Below are positions 24,479-36,707 of a stretch of 64,000 nucleotides of DNA, piece by piece. This DNA is from Mycolicibacterium brumae. GTDB lineage: Bacteria > Actinomycetota > Actinomycetes > Mycobacteriales > Mycobacteriaceae. The position numbers and the translations under genes were made by a program. Where the stretch lies: the NCBI RefSeq assembly GCF_025215495.1, contig NZ_CP104302.1, positions 992,001-1,056,000 of the forward strand. Reading direction: 5' to 3'. Each line of letters starts with the position of its first letter. Positions within the stretch are counted from its first letter, which is position 1. A model generated the notes under the pieces. The model saw only the letters and a list, made by a program, of their open reading frames with translations. It was not told the origin of the DNA and did no database searches.

Positions 24479-26671
24479 CTACTCCTCCGGGGTCAACCAG
24501 ACCGCTGAGGTGGGCGGCAGCACCAGCGCCGCGGATGCCGGACGGCCGTGCCAGGGCTCCTCGGTGGCGTCGACGCCGCCGAGATTGCCCGCCCCGGCGC
24601 CGTTGTAGACCGTCGCGTCGGAGTTGAGCACCTCGCGCCAGCGGCCCGCCTTCGGCAACCCCACCCGGTAGTGCGAGTGCTCAGCCCCGGAGAAGTTGAA
24701 CACGCACGCCATCATCGAGCCGTCGTCGCCGAAGCGCAGGAAGCTCAGCACATTGCTGGCCGAGTCGTTGGCGTCGATCCACGAGTAGCCCTCGGGCCGA
24801 CTGTCCTGAGTCCACAGCGCCGGGTGATCACGGTAGATGCCGTTGAGGTCCCGGACGAACCGCTGAATCCCGCCGGAGAAGCTGTGCTCGCCGAGCTGGA
24901 ACCAGTCCAGGCCGCGCTCCTCGGACCATTCGGCGCGCTGACCGAAGTCCTGGCCCATGAACAGCAACTGCTTGCCCGGATGCGCCCACTGGTAGGCCAG
25001 CAGGCTGCGCACCCCGGCCGCCTTGACGTGGTCGTTGCCGGGCATCCGCTCCCACAGCGTGCCCTTGCCATGCACCACCTCGTCGTGGCTGATCGGCAGC
25101 ACGAAGTTCTCGCTGAACGCGTAGAGCAGCGAGAAGGTCATCTCGTGGTGGTGGAAGTTGCGGTAGATCGGGTCCCGGGCGAAGTAGCGCAGGGTGTCGT
25201 TCATCCAGCCCATGTTCCACTTCATCGAGAAGCCGAGACCACCGAGATTGGTGGGCCGGGTGACTCCCGGCCACGAGGTGGATTCCTCTGCGACGGTGAC
25301 GATTCCGGGCGTCGTCTTGTGCACCGTGGCGTTCATCTCCTGCAGGAACTGCACCGCCTCCAGGTTCTCCCGGCCGCCGTGGATGTTCGGCGTCCAGCCG
25401 TCGGCCGGGCGCGAGTAATCCAGATACAGCATGGAGGCCACGGCGTCCACCCGCAGTCCGTCGATGTGGTACTCCTGCAGCCAGTACAGTGCGTTGGCCA
25501 CCAGGAAGTTGCGCACCTCGGGCCGGCCGAAGTCGAAAACGTAGGTGCCCCAGTCGAGTTGCTCACCGCGGCGCGGGTCGGCGTGCTCATACAGCGCGGT
25601 GCCGTCGAACCGGCCCAGCGCCCACGCGTCCTTCGGGAAGTGCGCCGGGACCCAGTCCATGATGACGCCGATGCCGGCCTGATGCAGGGTGTCCACCAGG
25701 TGCCGGAAATCGTCCGGGTTGCCGAAGCGTGAGGTCGGCGCGTAGTAGGAGGTGACCTGGTACCCCCAGGACCCGCCGAACGGATGCTCCGACACCGGCA
25801 GCATCTCGACGTGCGTGAAGCCCTGGGCCACAACATATTCGGTCAGCTCGTCGGCCAACTGCCGATACGACAGGCCTGGCCGCCAGGAACCCAGGTGCAC
25901 CTCGTAGGTGCTCATCGGCTCGAACACCGGATTGCGCTCGGCGCGCTCGGTCATCCAAGTGTCGTCGTCCCAGCGGTACTCGCTGGTGAACACCCGGGAC
26001 CCGGTGGCCGGCGGCACCTCGGTGGCGAACGCGACCGGGTCGGCCCGATCGACCACGGAGCCGTCGGCGCCGTGCACCCGGAACTTGTAGACGCCGCCCT
26101 CGGGGAAGCCGGGCCAGAACAGCTCCCACACCCCGGTAGAACCCAGCACCCGCATCGGCGCTTCGTTACCCCAGCTGTTGAACTCGCCGACCACGCCGAC
26201 GCCCTTGGCGTTGGGCGCCCACACCGCGAACGACACGCCTTCGACGACGCCGTCGGGGGTCTCGAAGCTGCGCCGGTGCGCGCCGAGGACTTCCCACAGC
26301 CGCTCGTGGCGGCCCTCGGAGAACAGGTGCAGATCCACCTCGCCCAGGGTGGGCAGGAAGCGATAACCGTCGGCGATGGTGAACACGTGCTCGCCGTCGG
26401 CGGTGGGGTAGCTGATCTCCAGCCGGTAATCGACCAGATTGGTGAACGGCAGCGCGACCGCCCACAACCCGGAATCGATGTGATCCAGCGGGTGCCGCTT
26501 GTCACCCACCAACGCCACCACCGAGCGGGCGTTGGGGCGCAGCACCCGGATCACGGTGTGGTCGCGGTATTCATGGGCGCCCAGGATCGAATGCGGATCG
26601 TGGTGCGCGCCGGCGACCAATCGCGCCAGCTCGCCGCCGTCGGGGGCCAGGTTCGGGGAGGTTTTGGGCAT
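24479..26671 (-). CDS. glgB: 1,4-alpha-glucan branching enzyme
   Basis: 730 aa. Adds alpha-1,6 branches to glycogen and to the alpha-glucan made with GlgE. Carbohydrate-binding modules occupy about residues 1-225, then a GH13 barrel. The nucleophile is in [17 protein letters not shown], the acid/base in [11 protein letters not shown], and the third acid follows [10 protein letters not shown]. The start ATG at 26671 has AGGAG upstream that overlaps the glgE stop region; the gap between the two is 12 nt, so they are co-transcribed (Rv1327c-Rv1326c order). Confidence 0.95.
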   Translation of the reverse strand: MPKTSPNLAPDGGELARLVAGAHHDPHSILGAHEYRDHTVIRVLRPNARSVVALVGDKRHPLDHIDSGLWAVALPFTNLVDYRLEISYPTADGEHVFTIADGYRFLPTLGEVDLHLFSEGRHERLWEVLGAHRRSFETPDGVVEGVSFAVWAPNAKGVGVVGEFNSWGNEAPMRVLGSTGVWELFWPGFPEGGVYKFRVHGADGSVVDRADPVAFATEVPPATGSRVFTSEYRWDDDTWMTERAERNPVFEPMSTYEVHLGSWRPGLSYRQLADELTEYVVAQGFTHVEMLPVSEHPFGGSWGYQVTSYYAPTSRFGNPDDFRHLVDTLHQAGIGVIMDWVPAHFPKDAWALGRFDGTALYEHADPRRGEQLDWGTYVFDFGRPEVRNFLVANALYWLQEYHIDGLRVDAVASMLYLDYSRPADGWTPNIHGGRENLEAVQFLQEMNATVHKTTPGIVTVAEESTSWPGVTRPTNLGGLGFSMKWNMGWMNDTLRYFARDPIYRNFHHHEMTFSLLYAFSENFVLPISHDEVVHGKGTLWERMPGNDHVKAAGVRSLLAYQWAHPGKQLLFMGQDFGQRAEWSEERGLDWFQLGEHSFSGGIQRFVRDLNGIYRDHPALWTQDSRPEGYSWIDANDSASNVLSFLRFGDDGSMMACVFNFSGAEHSHYRVGLPKAGRWREVLNSDATVYNGAGAGNLGGVDATEEPWHGRPASAALVLPPTSAVWLTPEE

Positions 26672-26683
26672 CGTGGGCTCCTG

Positions 26684-28759
<2,076 letters not shown>

Positions 28760-28862
28760 CCGCTGGGCTCCGTTCTCGTGTTGGCTTGCGCGGGAGACAC
28801 ACCACGCCCTGCGGGTTCCACCGTAGTGCGCTACGGCGCAGTAGGCGCAAGGTTGAGCGGAG

Positions 28863-30305
28863 TCAGCGGTACCGGTTCACGCACTGGTCCAGATCGCCGC
28901 CCAGCACACCGGTCCGGAACGCCGAAACGCGGGAGAAACCGGCCGGCACGGTGTCGCCGTTGACATCGCTGGCCACCAGCCCGTTGGTCAGCAGCCCGGA
29001 CACCGCTTCGTCGAGGTCGCCCGCGGCGAGCTTGACCCGGCTGTCGTCAACGTCGACGCCTTCGGCCAGTTTGGCGATGCTCACCCCGGTCATGCAGCCG
29101 GTGCGCAACGCGGCCTCCGCCGAGTCCAGATCCAGCTCCCGGCGGTGCTGGATCGCCAGCGCGTACCGGGAGAACAGCACCGAGTACGCGCTGTTGTCGC
29201 CGACCATGGTCGCGGCGTCGTCGTCATCGGTGGGAGTGCCCAGCGCCACCAGCGCGGGCAGGTCGACGGTGATCGTGTCGGCGGCCGGACAGTAGGACAC
29301 CGGGGGGCTGGGCCGGGCGTCGGCGCAGGTCTGTCCGGCGGGAGCGAAGCTCAGCGTCGGCGGCTGCTCGGGGGTGTACAGGGCGTTGAGCGCGTCGAAC
29401 ATGGTGCGCACCGACTGCTCGGTGATCTCCAACTCGCCGGTCTGGTCCATCCGCAGCTCCTGGGGCAGGTCGCCCCGGCGCTGCTCGATCTCCTCGGCGT
29501 CGATCACCACGCACGCCGACGGGCCATCGGTGAAGCCGAACTCGAACGCCGAGATCCGCTCGAACGCCGAACCGTGCTCGTTGCCGGGGCCCTGGACCAT
29601 CACGTCCAACTCGGTCATCACCGGGTCGCGGATCGACAGCAGGGTGGCCAGCAGGTCGTTGAGCCCGTCGCCGGTGGACACCGTGAACCGGGCGGAATTG
29701 CCCTCGGCGACCCACCGGATGTACGCGCCGGCCAGGCAGTCCGCCTGCTGCTCGGCGACCAGCGTCGGCGTCTTGGGCTGGGCGAGCCCGCCCTGCAATT
29801 GAACCGAATGCCCGTATTCGTGGGCCAGCACCATGGTGATCGCCATATCGCCGTGGGACCGGCGCAGCGCCGGCAGCAACACCCCACGGTCCCAGCCGAT
29901 GGTCTTCTCCGGCCGGCAGAACCCGGCGTTGACCAGCCCGTAGGTGGAGAACCCGCAGAACTGCGCGTCGTAGTCGTCGGCGTCCCAGGAGACCGCCTGG
30001 TCGACGGGGGTGAATTCGCCGGCGAAGGTCTCCGGGAAGGCGTACTCCCAGTACTGCTCGATATCGCTGACCGCCTGGGCGCCGAGGTGATCGGACTCGC
30101 CGCCGTCGGTGTTCACCACGGTTCGCGTCGGCGGGGTCGCGTCCGGGCGCAGGCCGCTGGGTCCGTCTTCGGCAGGCATCCCGGCGACCTGGAACGGGTC
30201 GGAGAAGACCGACACCGGCTCACCGTCGACGCGGTGCGCGCAGCCGGAGACCACGACGGCGATCCCGGCCAGTGCCAGGACGGCGCGCAGCCGTGGTGAG
30301 CGCAT
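28863..30305 (-). CDS. Neutral zinc metallopeptidase, lipoprotein
   Basis: 480 aa. An N-terminal signal ends in the lipobox VVSGC (Cys about 22), so it is probably a cell-surface lipoprotein. [15 protein letters not shown] is an HExxH-type zinc motif, and the downstream [11 protein letters not shown] supplies the third ligand, as in the YpfJ/neutral zinc metallopeptidase family. The C-terminal half has several Cys and Asp-rich segments. Substrate unknown. The start at 30305 has AAGG upstream. In M. tuberculosis glgP (Rv1328) lies in this interval; it is not seen here. Confidence 0.85.
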   Translation of the reverse strand: MRSPRLRAVLALAGIAVVVSGCAHRVDGEPVSVFSDPFQVAGMPAEDGPSGLRPDATPPTRTVVNTDGGESDHLGAQAVSDIEQYWEYAFPETFAGEFTPVDQAVSWDADDYDAQFCGFSTYGLVNAGFCRPEKTIGWDRGVLLPALRRSHGDMAITMVLAHEYGHSVQLQGGLAQPKTPTLVAEQQADCLAGAYIRWVAEGNSARFTVSTGDGLNDLLATLLSIRDPVMTELDVMVQGPGNEHGSAFERISAFEFGFTDGPSACVVIDAEEIEQRRGDLPQELRMDQTGELEITEQSVRTMFDALNALYTPEQPPTLSFAPAGQTCADARPSPPVSYCPAADTITVDLPALVALGTPTDDDDAATMVGDNSAYSVLFSRYALAIQHRRELDLDSAEAALRTGCMTGVSIAKLAEGVDVDDSRVKLAAGDLDEAVSGLLTNGLVASDVNGDTVPAGFSRVSAFRTGVLGGDLDQCVNRYR

Positions 30306-30350
30306 GGGACGCCTTTCTGCCGGTCCGGGTCTGGCCAGGATAGTGCGCGG

Positions 30351-32342
30351 TCAGCCTTTCGGCGCCGCGTCGCCGGGCTCGTCTCCGTCGGCGTGCTCAG
30401 ACCGCAACCGGCGCAAGGATTTTCGGACCTGCTCGCCGTCGGTGGTGGCCCAGAATGGCGGCAGTGAGGCGCGCAGGAAGCCGCCGTAGCGGGCGGTGGC
30501 CATCCGGGAGTCCAGGATCGCGACCACCCCGCGGTCGTCGGCGCGGCGCAGCAATCGGCCCGCGCCCTGGGCCAGCAGCAGCGCGGCGTGGCTGGCGGCC
30601 ACCGCCATGAACCCGTTGCCGCCGCGCGCGGCCACCGCCCGCTGCCGCGCGGTGAGCAGTGGGTCGTCGGGCCGGGGGAACGGGATCCGGTCGATCAGCA
30701 CCAGTGACAGCGACGGGCCCGGAACGTCGACGCCCTGCCACAGCGACAGGGTGCCGAACAAGGAGGTCTGCGGATCCCCGGCGAAGCGCTCCACCAGCGC
30801 GGCGGTGGCGTCCTCACCCTGGCACAGCACCGGGGTGTCCAGTCGCTCACGCATCGCCTCGGCTGCGGCCCGGGCGGCACGCATCGAGGAGAACAGCCCC
30901 AGGGTGCGGCCGTCGGCGGCGGCGATCAGTTCCGCGATCTCGGTGTACTGGGCGTCGGACCCGCTGCCGTCGCGCCCCGGCGGCGGCAGATGCTTTGCGA
31001 CATAGAGGATTCCGGAGCGAGCGTGGGTGAACGGGGAACCGACGTCCAGGCCGCGCCAGCGCACCGGGGTCGGGCCGCCCTCCAGTCCCCAGCCGCGGGC
31101 CATCGCGTCGAACGAGCCGCCCAGCGTCAGGGTCGCCGAGGTGAGCACCGTGGTGGTCTCGGCGAACAGTCGGCCGCGCAGCAATCCCGCGACCTGCAGC
31201 GGCGCGACCCTCAAGACGGCCCTGACCTGACCGCGCACCTCGTCGCGATCCAGCCACACCACGTCGAGCCGGTCCGGGATGGCGGGGGCAAAGGAGTCCA
31301 GCACTCGCGCGGCGGTGTCGCCGAGGTCCTCCAGCGCGGCAATGGCCTCGTTGCGGGCGGCGGCGGCCTTCGGGTCGGTCGGGGAGGCGTCGATCGCGCC
31401 CCGGGCGGCGCGCGCGGCGTCGCGCAGCAGCGTCAGCACCCGGCCGAGTTCCTCATCGAGGAAGTCGATGCGGCCGGTCTCGTGGTCGTGCAGCACCGCG
31501 GCGACGTTCGCGGTGGCCGCCTCCAGGCGCTGGGACAGCTCGGCGTCCACCAGCCGGCCCACCCTCCGCAGCGCGACGCCCATCCCGGTGGCCGACAACT
31601 CCCCGGTTGCCACCCCGGTCACCCGGTCCACCAGGTCGTGGGCCTCGTCGACCACCAGCAGCCCGTGCTCGGGCAGCACCGCGGCGTCGTTGATCGCGTC
31701 GATGGCCAGCAGCGCGTGGTTGGTGACGACGACGTCGGCGCGGCCGGCCTCGGCGCGGGCTTTTTCCGAGTGGCACTCGGTGGCGTACGGGCAGCGCGAC
31801 GGGCCCAGGCACTCCCGCGCCGACACGCTGACCTGCGTCCAGGCCCGGTCGGTGACGCCGGGGCGCAGTTCGTCGCGGTCCCCGGTCTCGGTGTCGGAGG
31901 CCCACTCATTGAGCCGCACCACCTCGCGCCCCAGCGAGCTCGCGGCGACCGGGTTGAACAATTCCTCTTGCGGCACATCGGGTTCGGCGTCGGACCCACT
32001 GTGCAGCTTGTTCAGGCACAGATAGTTGCCGCGGCCCTTGAGCAAGGCGAAGGTCGGCGTTCTGGGCAGCACGCCGTCGAGCGCCTGGGTCAGCCGGGGC
32101 AGATCGCGGTCGACGAGCTGACGTTGCAGCGCGATCGTCGCCGTGGACACCACTACCGGACCGTTGCCGTCGGCGGCGTGTTTAATCGCCGGCACCAGGT
32201 AGGCCAACGACTTGCCGGTGCCGGTCCCGGCCTGCACCGCGAGGTGCTCGCCGGTGTCAAACGCCTTGTCGACGGCCTGCGCCATCTGCAGCTGACCGTC
32301 GCGCCGGGCGCCCCCGAGCGCGGCGACGGCCGCGTCGAGCAA
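30351..32342 (-). CDS. dinG: ATP-dependent DNA helicase, DinG family
   Basis: 663 aa from the first conventional start (TTG at 32342). An XPD-like SF2 helicase: Walker A QAGTGTGKSLAYL, DEAH box VVDEAHDLVDR, and four cysteines that should bind an Fe-S cluster (NYLCLNK, then ECLGPSRCPYATEC). Motif VI includes QGAGRLLRRADDRG. It unwinds D-loops, R-loops and related structures. Homology to M. tuberculosis Rv1329c seems to continue a few codons upstream of the TTG, so the true start is uncertain. It is 26 nt after pncB, in the same orientation. Confidence 0.9.
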   Translation of the reverse strand: MLDAAVAALGGARRDGQLQMAQAVDKAFDTGEHLAVQAGTGTGKSLAYLVPAIKHAADGNGPVVVSTATIALQRQLVDRDLPRLTQALDGVLPRTPTFALLKGRGNYLCLNKLHSGSDAEPDVPQEELFNPVAASSLGREVVRLNEWASDTETGDRDELRPGVTDRAWTQVSVSARECLGPSRCPYATECHSEKARAEAGRADVVVTNHALLAIDAINDAAVLPEHGLLVVDEAHDLVDRVTGVATGELSATGMGVALRRVGRLVDAELSQRLEAATANVAAVLHDHETGRIDFLDEELGRVLTLLRDAARAARGAIDASPTDPKAAAARNEAIAALEDLGDTAARVLDSFAPAIPDRLDVVWLDRDEVRGQVRAVLRVAPLQVAGLLRGRLFAETTTVLTSATLTLGGSFDAMARGWGLEGGPTPVRWRGLDVGSPFTHARSGILYVAKHLPPPGRDGSGSDAQYTEIAELIAAADGRTLGLFSSMRAARAAAEAMRERLDTPVLCQGEDATAALVERFAGDPQTSLFGTLSLWQGVDVPGPSLSLVLIDRIPFPRPDDPLLTARQRAVAARGGNGFMAVAASHAALLLAQGAGRLLRRADDRGVVAILDSRMATARYGGFLRASLPPFWATTDGEQVRKSLRRLRSEHADGDEPGDAAPKG

Positions 32343-32368
32343 TTCCGATACCGATGCCGTGATAGCTC

Positions 32369-33667
32369 CTAGGACGCGCCGGGCGCGATGATCCGGGTGG
32401 CGATGGCCGGCTCACCGTGGGAGAGCTTGAGACCTTCCCACGGCAAGCTGACCAAACCGTCGGCGACGCGCCGTCGGCCGTCGGCCAACTGCGTCCGCTG
32501 ATCGGTGACCGGCGCGCCGTCGCGCACCAATGCGGTGCTGACCTGCCGAGACGGGTCGACGATGGTCGGCGGCTGCCCGTCGGGGTAGACGATCTCCTCG
32601 GTGACGGTCCCGGTCTGGCGGGAGGTCCGCAGCGCCTGCTTGGCCCCGCCGTGCGACGCCTTGTTGCTGGAGCGTTTGGTGACCGGAATGCCGTCGACCT
32701 CGACGAGTTTGTAGACCATCGAGGCCGTCGGCGCCCCGGATCCGGTGACCAGCGAGGTGCCCACGCCGTAGGCGTCCACCGGGTCGGCGCGCAGCGCCGC
32801 GATGGAGTACTCGTCCAGATCCCCGGACACCACGATGCGAGTCTTGTTGGCCCCCAACGTGTCCAGTTGCTCGCGGGTTTGGCGGGCCAGCACGCCGAGG
32901 TCGCCGGAGTCGATCCGGACCGCGCCGAGTTCCGGGCCGGCCGCGGCGACCGCGTTGGCCACCCCGGTGGTCACGTCGTAGGTGTCCACCAGCAGCGTGG
33001 TGCCGACACCGAGGGCGGCGACCTGGGCGGCGAAGGCGGCCGGCTCGTCGGGTCCGTCGGGCCCGGTGTGCAGCATGGTGAACGCGTGCGCGCTGGTGCC
33101 CAGCGTCGGGACGCCGTAGGTCCGGCCGGCCTCCAGGTTGGAGGTGCCGTCGAACCCGGCCAGGTAGGCCGCGCGCGCCGCGGCGACGGCCGCTCGCTCG
33201 TGGGTGCGCCGCGAGCCCATCTCGATCAGGGTGCGCCCGCCGGCGGCGCTGACCATCCGCGCGGCGGCCGAGGCGATCGCGCAGTCGTGGTTGTAGATCG
33301 AGAGGGCCAGGGTTTCCAGCAGCACGCATTCGGCGAAGCTGCCGCGCACCGACAACACCGGCGAATTGGGGAAGTACAGCTCACCCTCCGGGTAACCGTC
33401 GACGTCACCGGTGAAGCGGAAGTCGCGCAGGTAATCCAGCGTCGCCTGGTCCAGGCCGTCCAGTGACGCCAGGTCGGCGTCGGTGAAGCGGAACTGCTCC
33501 AACGCTTCGAGGAACCGGCCGACCCCGGCGACCACGCCGTACCGGCGGCCGTCGGGCAGCCGTCGGGCGAACACCTCGAACACGCAGCGGCGGTGCGCGG
33601 CGCCGTCGCGCAGCGCCGCCGACAGCATGGTCAGCTCGTACTTGTCGGTCAGCAGGGACACCGTCAC
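32369..33667 (-). CDS. pncB: Nicotinate phosphoribosyltransferase
   Basis: 432 aa. Makes nicotinate mononucleotide from nicotinate and PRPP in NAD salvage. TDKYELTM at the N-terminus, the phosphorylated His region GTSAHAFTMLH, and the PRPP/phosphate loops (RIDSGDLG, GVGTSLVTGSGAP) are present. The start is GTG at 33667, supported by TAGCGT 6 nt upstream. Ortholog of PncB1 (Rv1330c). The AGGAG made by its stop codon region may serve the following dinG gene. Confidence 0.94.
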   Translation of the reverse strand: MTVSLLTDKYELTMLSAALRDGAAHRRCVFEVFARRLPDGRRYGVVAGVGRFLEALEQFRFTDADLASLDGLDQATLDYLRDFRFTGDVDGYPEGELYFPNSPVLSVRGSFAECVLLETLALSIYNHDCAIASAAARMVSAAGGRTLIEMGSRRTHERAAVAAARAAYLAGFDGTSNLEAGRTYGVPTLGTSAHAFTMLHTGPDGPDEPAAFAAQVAALGVGTTLLVDTYDVTTGVANAVAAAGPELGAVRIDSGDLGVLARQTREQLDTLGANKTRIVVSGDLDEYSIAALRADPVDAYGVGTSLVTGSGAPTASMVYKLVEVDGIPVTKRSSNKASHGGAKQALRTSRQTGTVTEEIVYPDGQPPTIVDPSRQVSTALVRDGAPVTDQRTQLADGRRRVADGLVSLPWEGLKLSHGEPAIATRIIAPGAS

Positions 33668-33673
33668 GGCTTC

Positions 33674-33679
33674 ACGCTA
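33674..33679 (-). promoter_or_regulatory. -10 hexamer of pncB (leaderless)
   Basis: TAGCGT on the minus strand, 6 nt before the GTG start. Confidence 0.5.
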
Positions 33680-33750
33680 ATGCGTGCGCGCGGCCGGGTA
33701 GCGCGTCCGGGGCGGATTGACCCGCTAGTGCCGGTTCGCCGACCCCGGCG

Positions 33751-33977
33751 GTCATCGAGTGAGAACTCCGGCACGCAAGTGAGAAGTGGTGGCGGGGGGC
33801 GCATCGAGTGAGAGTTCAGGGACGCGTTTGAGACGTGAGGTACGCGAGTGAGACACCACGGCGGGCGATCTCATCGGGTGGAACACCAGGGCGGTTTTGG
33901 GTCTCTGGGCCGCCACCACGTTCCATTCGACGGAGCACGCCCGCCCGGAGTTCTCACCAGCCGCCATGACTTCTCAG
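33751..33977. repeat. Intergenic array of degenerate GAGTGAGA repeats, then inverted copies
   Basis: The 403-nt gap between pncB and clpS (33668-34070) has no credible gene. It holds GTGAG or close variants at 33759, 33779, 33808, 33828 (TTGAG), 33848 and 33878 (GTGGA), spaced 20, 29, 20, 20 and 30 nt, often followed by GGNACGC. Reverse copies lie at 33953 and 33973, again 20 nt apart. GTGAGAACTCCGG (33759-33771) has an exact inverted copy at 33945-33957. CGCTAGTGCCG occurs at 33723 and again at 33986, outside the array. Function unknown. Confidence 0.7.
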
Positions 33978-34057
33978 CCGATGACCGCTAGTGCCGCCAC
34001 CTGCGACCGAACCGGGTCCCGGGCGCCGCTTAGCGATCGGCGCGCCCCGGCCCCGGC

Positions 34058-34063
34058 TATCCT
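34058..34063 (+). promoter_or_regulatory. -10 hexamer of clpS (leaderless)
   Basis: TATCCT, 7 nt before the ATG of clpS; no ribosome site is present. Confidence 0.55.
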
Positions 34064-34070
34064 GTGACCT

Positions 34071-34367
34071 ATGGCTGCGTCCGCACCGACCAAGCCGGCT
34101 GATCAGCGCCAGGCCGATCAGGTCGAGAAGCTCGACTCGCCCTGGGTGACGATCGTCTGGGACGACCCGGTGAACCTGATGAACTACGTGACCTACGTGT
34201 TCCAGAAGCTGTTCGGCTACTCCGAGCCGCACGCCACCAAGCTGATGCTGCAGGTGCACCACGAGGGCAAGGCCGTGGTGTCGGCCGGCAGCCGCGAGTC
34301 CATGGAGGCCGACGTCTCCCGGCTGCACGCCGCCGGACTGTGGGCCAGCATGCAGCAGGACACGTAG
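34071..34367 (+). CDS. clpS: ATP-dependent Clp protease adaptor ClpS
   Basis: 98 aa. Delivers N-degron proteins to the Clp protease. The core [25 protein letters not shown] and the conserved [12 protein letters not shown] are present; the Met/Asp residues that recognise N-terminal aromatic or leucine residues are in this core. The basic, disordered N-terminus is of normal length. First gene of a rightward cluster; the next gene starts 3 nt after its stop. Confidence 0.94.
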   Translation: MAASAPTKPADQRQADQVEKLDSPWVTIVWDDPVNLMNYVTYVFQKLFGYSEPHATKLMLQVHHEGKAVVSAGSRESMEADVSRLHAAGLWASMQQDT

Positions 34368-34370
34368 CCG

Positions 34371-34973
34371 GTGCGCAAGTGGAAGCGGGTCGAGACCGCT
34401 GACGGCCCGCGGTTCCGATCCGAGTTGGAGCCGCCGGAGGCGCTGCTGCTGACCAATATGGTCACCTCGGTGCTGGAGATGCTCGACGAGCGCGAGGCCG
34501 AGGCGCCCGCCGACGAGCTGGAATCGCTCACCGGCATCCGGACCGGCAACCCGGAGCCGCCCGAGGACGCCACCATGTCGCGGCTGCTGCCGGACTTCTA
34601 TCGCACCGACCCGCCCAATGGCGGCGACCCCGACGCGCACCCGGCCGATCTGACGCCGCAGGACTTCAACGCCGCGCTGCGCAGCATGCACGAGCCGGAC
34701 ATCATCGACGCCAAACGGGACGCCGCGACCACCATGCGCGACAGCATCCCTGAGGGCGGCGGGCGGCTGGAGCTGACCGAGCAGGACGCGCACGCCTGGG
34801 CGGCCGCGGTGAACGATGTCCGACTCGCGCTCGGCGAGATGCTGCAGATCGGCCCGGAGGGGCTGGACCTGCTGCCGCCGGACCATCCACTGGCCGGGCA
34901 CCTGGACGTCTACCACTGGCTGACCGCGCTGCAGGAGTACCTGGTGATGTGCCTGATGGGCAAACGGGCGTGA
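34371..34973 (+). CDS. DUF2017 family protein (Rv1332-like)
   Basis: 200 aa, acidic, helical, without membrane segments. It begins VRKWKRVE from a GTG 3 nt after clpS, so translation is probably coupled. DUF2017 proteins follow clpS throughout actinobacteria; the constant pairing suggests a role with ClpS or the Clp system, but no function is established. Its stop overlaps the GTG of the next gene by 4 nt (GTGA). Confidence 0.85.
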   Translation: MRKWKRVETADGPRFRSELEPPEALLLTNMVTSVLEMLDEREAEAPADELESLTGIRTGNPEPPEDATMSRLLPDFYRTDPPNGGDPDAHPADLTPQDFNAALRSMHEPDIIDAKRDAATTMRDSIPEGGGRLELTEQDAHAWAAAVNDVRLALGEMLQIGPEGLDLLPPDHPLAGHLDVYHWLTALQEYLVMCLMGKRA

Positions 34974-36016
34974 CGCGCCTGGGATCGATCACCGACGTCG
35001 CCGGGATCCGGGTCGGCCAGCATCACCGGCTGGACCCCGACGCCGCGCTCGGATCCGGCTGGGCGACCGGGACGACGGTGGTGCTGGCCCCGCCGAACAC
35101 CGTCGGCTCGGTCGACTGCCGCGGCGGCGCTCCTGGCACCCGCGAGACCGAATTGCTGGACCCGGCCAACAGCGTGCGAAACGTCGACGCCGTCGTGCTT
35201 TCCGGTGGCAGCGCCTACGGACTGGCCTCCGCCGGCGGGGTGATGTCTTGGCTGGAGAAGCAGGGCCGCGGGGTGTCGCTCGGCGGCGGGACCGTCCCGA
35301 TCGTGCCGGCCGCGGTGATCTTCGACCTGCCCGTCGGCGCGTGGGACAAGCGACCGGGCGCGGCGTTCGGCCGGGCGGCGGCCAAAGCGGCGAAGAAGAA
35401 GGTGGCGATCGGGACGGTCGGCGCCGGCGCCGGGGCGCGCTCCGGCGTGCTCAAGGGCGGTGTCGGCACAGCGTCGGTGACACTGTCCGGCCGGTTCGAC
35501 GGCGTCACCGTCGGCGCGATCGTGGTGGTCAACAGCGCGGGCAGCGTGGTCGACCCGGAGACCGGTTTGCCGTGGATGGGCGATCTGGCCCGCACCCTGG
35601 GACTGCAGGAACCGCCCCGCGAACAGGTCACGGATTTCGCCAAGCGCGCCAAGGGCCACAACCCGTTGAACACCACCATCGCGTGCGTCGCCACCGACGC
35701 CGCGCTGGACAAGGCGGGCTGCCAGCGGATGGCGATCGCCGCCCAGGACGGGTTGGCCCGATCGATCCTGCCCGCGCACACCCCGGTCGACGGGGACACC
35801 GTGTTCGCGCTGGCCACCGGCGGTGTCGCGCTGCCGCCGGACCCGGAGACCCCGCCCCAGCTCGGACCGGACACCGCGCTGATCACCGCCGTCGGCGCCG
35901 CGGCCGCCGAGGCGCTCGCCCGCGCGGTCCTGGTCGGCGTGATCGCCGCGACGACGGTGGCGGGCGTGCCCGGCTACCGCGACGTGCTGCCCGGCGCGTT
36001 CGGCGCGGGGCGCTAG
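34970..36016 (+). CDS. P1/S58 family autoprocessing peptidase (DmpA-like)
   Basis: 348 aa. A family of Ntn-hydrolase-fold aminopeptidases that cleave themselves before a Ser/Thr nucleophile; here the likely site is within [16 protein letters not shown] (about 245), between Asn and Thr. The N-terminal segment [20 protein letters not shown] and [11 protein letters not shown] are typical. The start is GTG at 34970, overlapping the stop of the preceding gene (GTGA). Ortholog of Rv1333. The natural substrate is unknown. Confidence 0.88.
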   Translation: MTRLGSITDVAGIRVGQHHRLDPDAALGSGWATGTTVVLAPPNTVGSVDCRGGAPGTRETELLDPANSVRNVDAVVLSGGSAYGLASAGGVMSWLEKQGRGVSLGGGTVPIVPAAVIFDLPVGAWDKRPGAAFGRAAAKAAKKKVAIGTVGAGAGARSGVLKGGVGTASVTLSGRFDGVTVGAIVVVNSAGSVVDPETGLPWMGDLARTLGLQEPPREQVTDFAKRAKGHNPLNTTIACVATDAALDKAGCQRMAIAAQDGLARSILPAHTPVDGDTVFALATGGVALPPDPETPPQLGPDTALITAVGAAAAEALARAVLVGVIAATTVAGVPGYRDVLPGAFGAGR

Positions 36017-36018
36017 CC

Positions 36019-36693
36019 GTGGCGATGATGCCGCCGGCCGGCTTCCCGCCGCCCGGAGGGCCACCGGCCAAACCGGACAAGTCGGCCCCGGCCTGGAAGG
36101 TCGGCGGGCTGACCATCGCCGCCTTCATCGTCGCGCTGTGGGTCATCGAGATGATCGACGCCGCCAGTGGCCACCGGCTGGACCAGTACGGCATCCGGCC
36201 GTGGACCATCGACGGGCTGTGGGGGATCCTGTTCGCCCCACTGCTGCACGGCGGCTGGGACCACCTGATCGCCAACACCGTCCCGATCCTGGTGCTCGGT
36301 TTCCTGATGACGCTCTCCGGGATGTCCCGCTTCGTATGGGCGACGGTCATCATCTGGGTGCTCGGCGGGCTGGGCACCTGGATCATCGGCGACTGGGGAC
36401 CCTGCGGCGGGCCGACCAACCACATCGGCGCCTCCGGGCTGATCTTCGGCTGGCTGACCTTCCTGCTGCTGTTCGGCTGGTTCTCCCGGCAGCCGTGGGA
36501 GATCGTCGTCGGCCTGCTGGTGCTGATCGGCTACGGCAGTGTGCTGTGGGGCGCGGTGCCGGTGCTCAACCGCTGCGGCGGGGTGTCCTGGCAGGCGCAT
36601 CTGTGCGGGGCGATCGCTGGCGTCATCGCCGCCTACCTGCTGTCCGGCCCGGAGCGCAAGGCGCGGGCCGCGCGACGGGCGGCGCGCCGGTGA
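36019..36693 (+). CDS. Rhomboid family intramembrane serine protease
   Basis: 224 aa with about six membrane helices. The serine is in [11 protein letters not shown] (GxSG) and the catalytic His in [12 protein letters not shown]; the HxxxN motif ([15 protein letters not shown]) is present. Ortholog of Rv1337. The start is GTG at 36019, 2 nt after the previous stop; ATGs at 36025 and 36028 are alternatives. In M. tuberculosis mec, cysO and cysM (Rv1334-Rv1336) lie between these two genes; here they are directly adjacent. The last 4 nt overlap a possible GTG of murI. Confidence 0.9.
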   Translation: MAMMPPAGFPPPGGPPAKPDKSAPAWKVGGLTIAAFIVALWVIEMIDAASGHRLDQYGIRPWTIDGLWGILFAPLLHGGWDHLIANTVPILVLGFLMTLSGMSRFVWATVIIWVLGGLGTWIIGDWGPCGGPTNHIGASGLIFGWLTFLLLFGWFSRQPWEIVVGLLVLIGYGSVLWGAVPVLNRCGGVSWQAHLCGAIAGVIAAYLLSGPERKARAARRAARR

Positions 36694-36707
36694 GCGGAGC
36701 AGTGCCG

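Noticed and set aside
30990..32372. Plus-strand open frame of 460 codons opposite dinG
   Set aside because: Antisense to conserved helicase motifs, with shadow composition only.
36690..36707. GTG at 36690 as the murI start
   Set aside because: It is possible by overlap with the rhomboid stop, but the ATG at 36708 has a well-placed GGAG and gives a length closer to the family.
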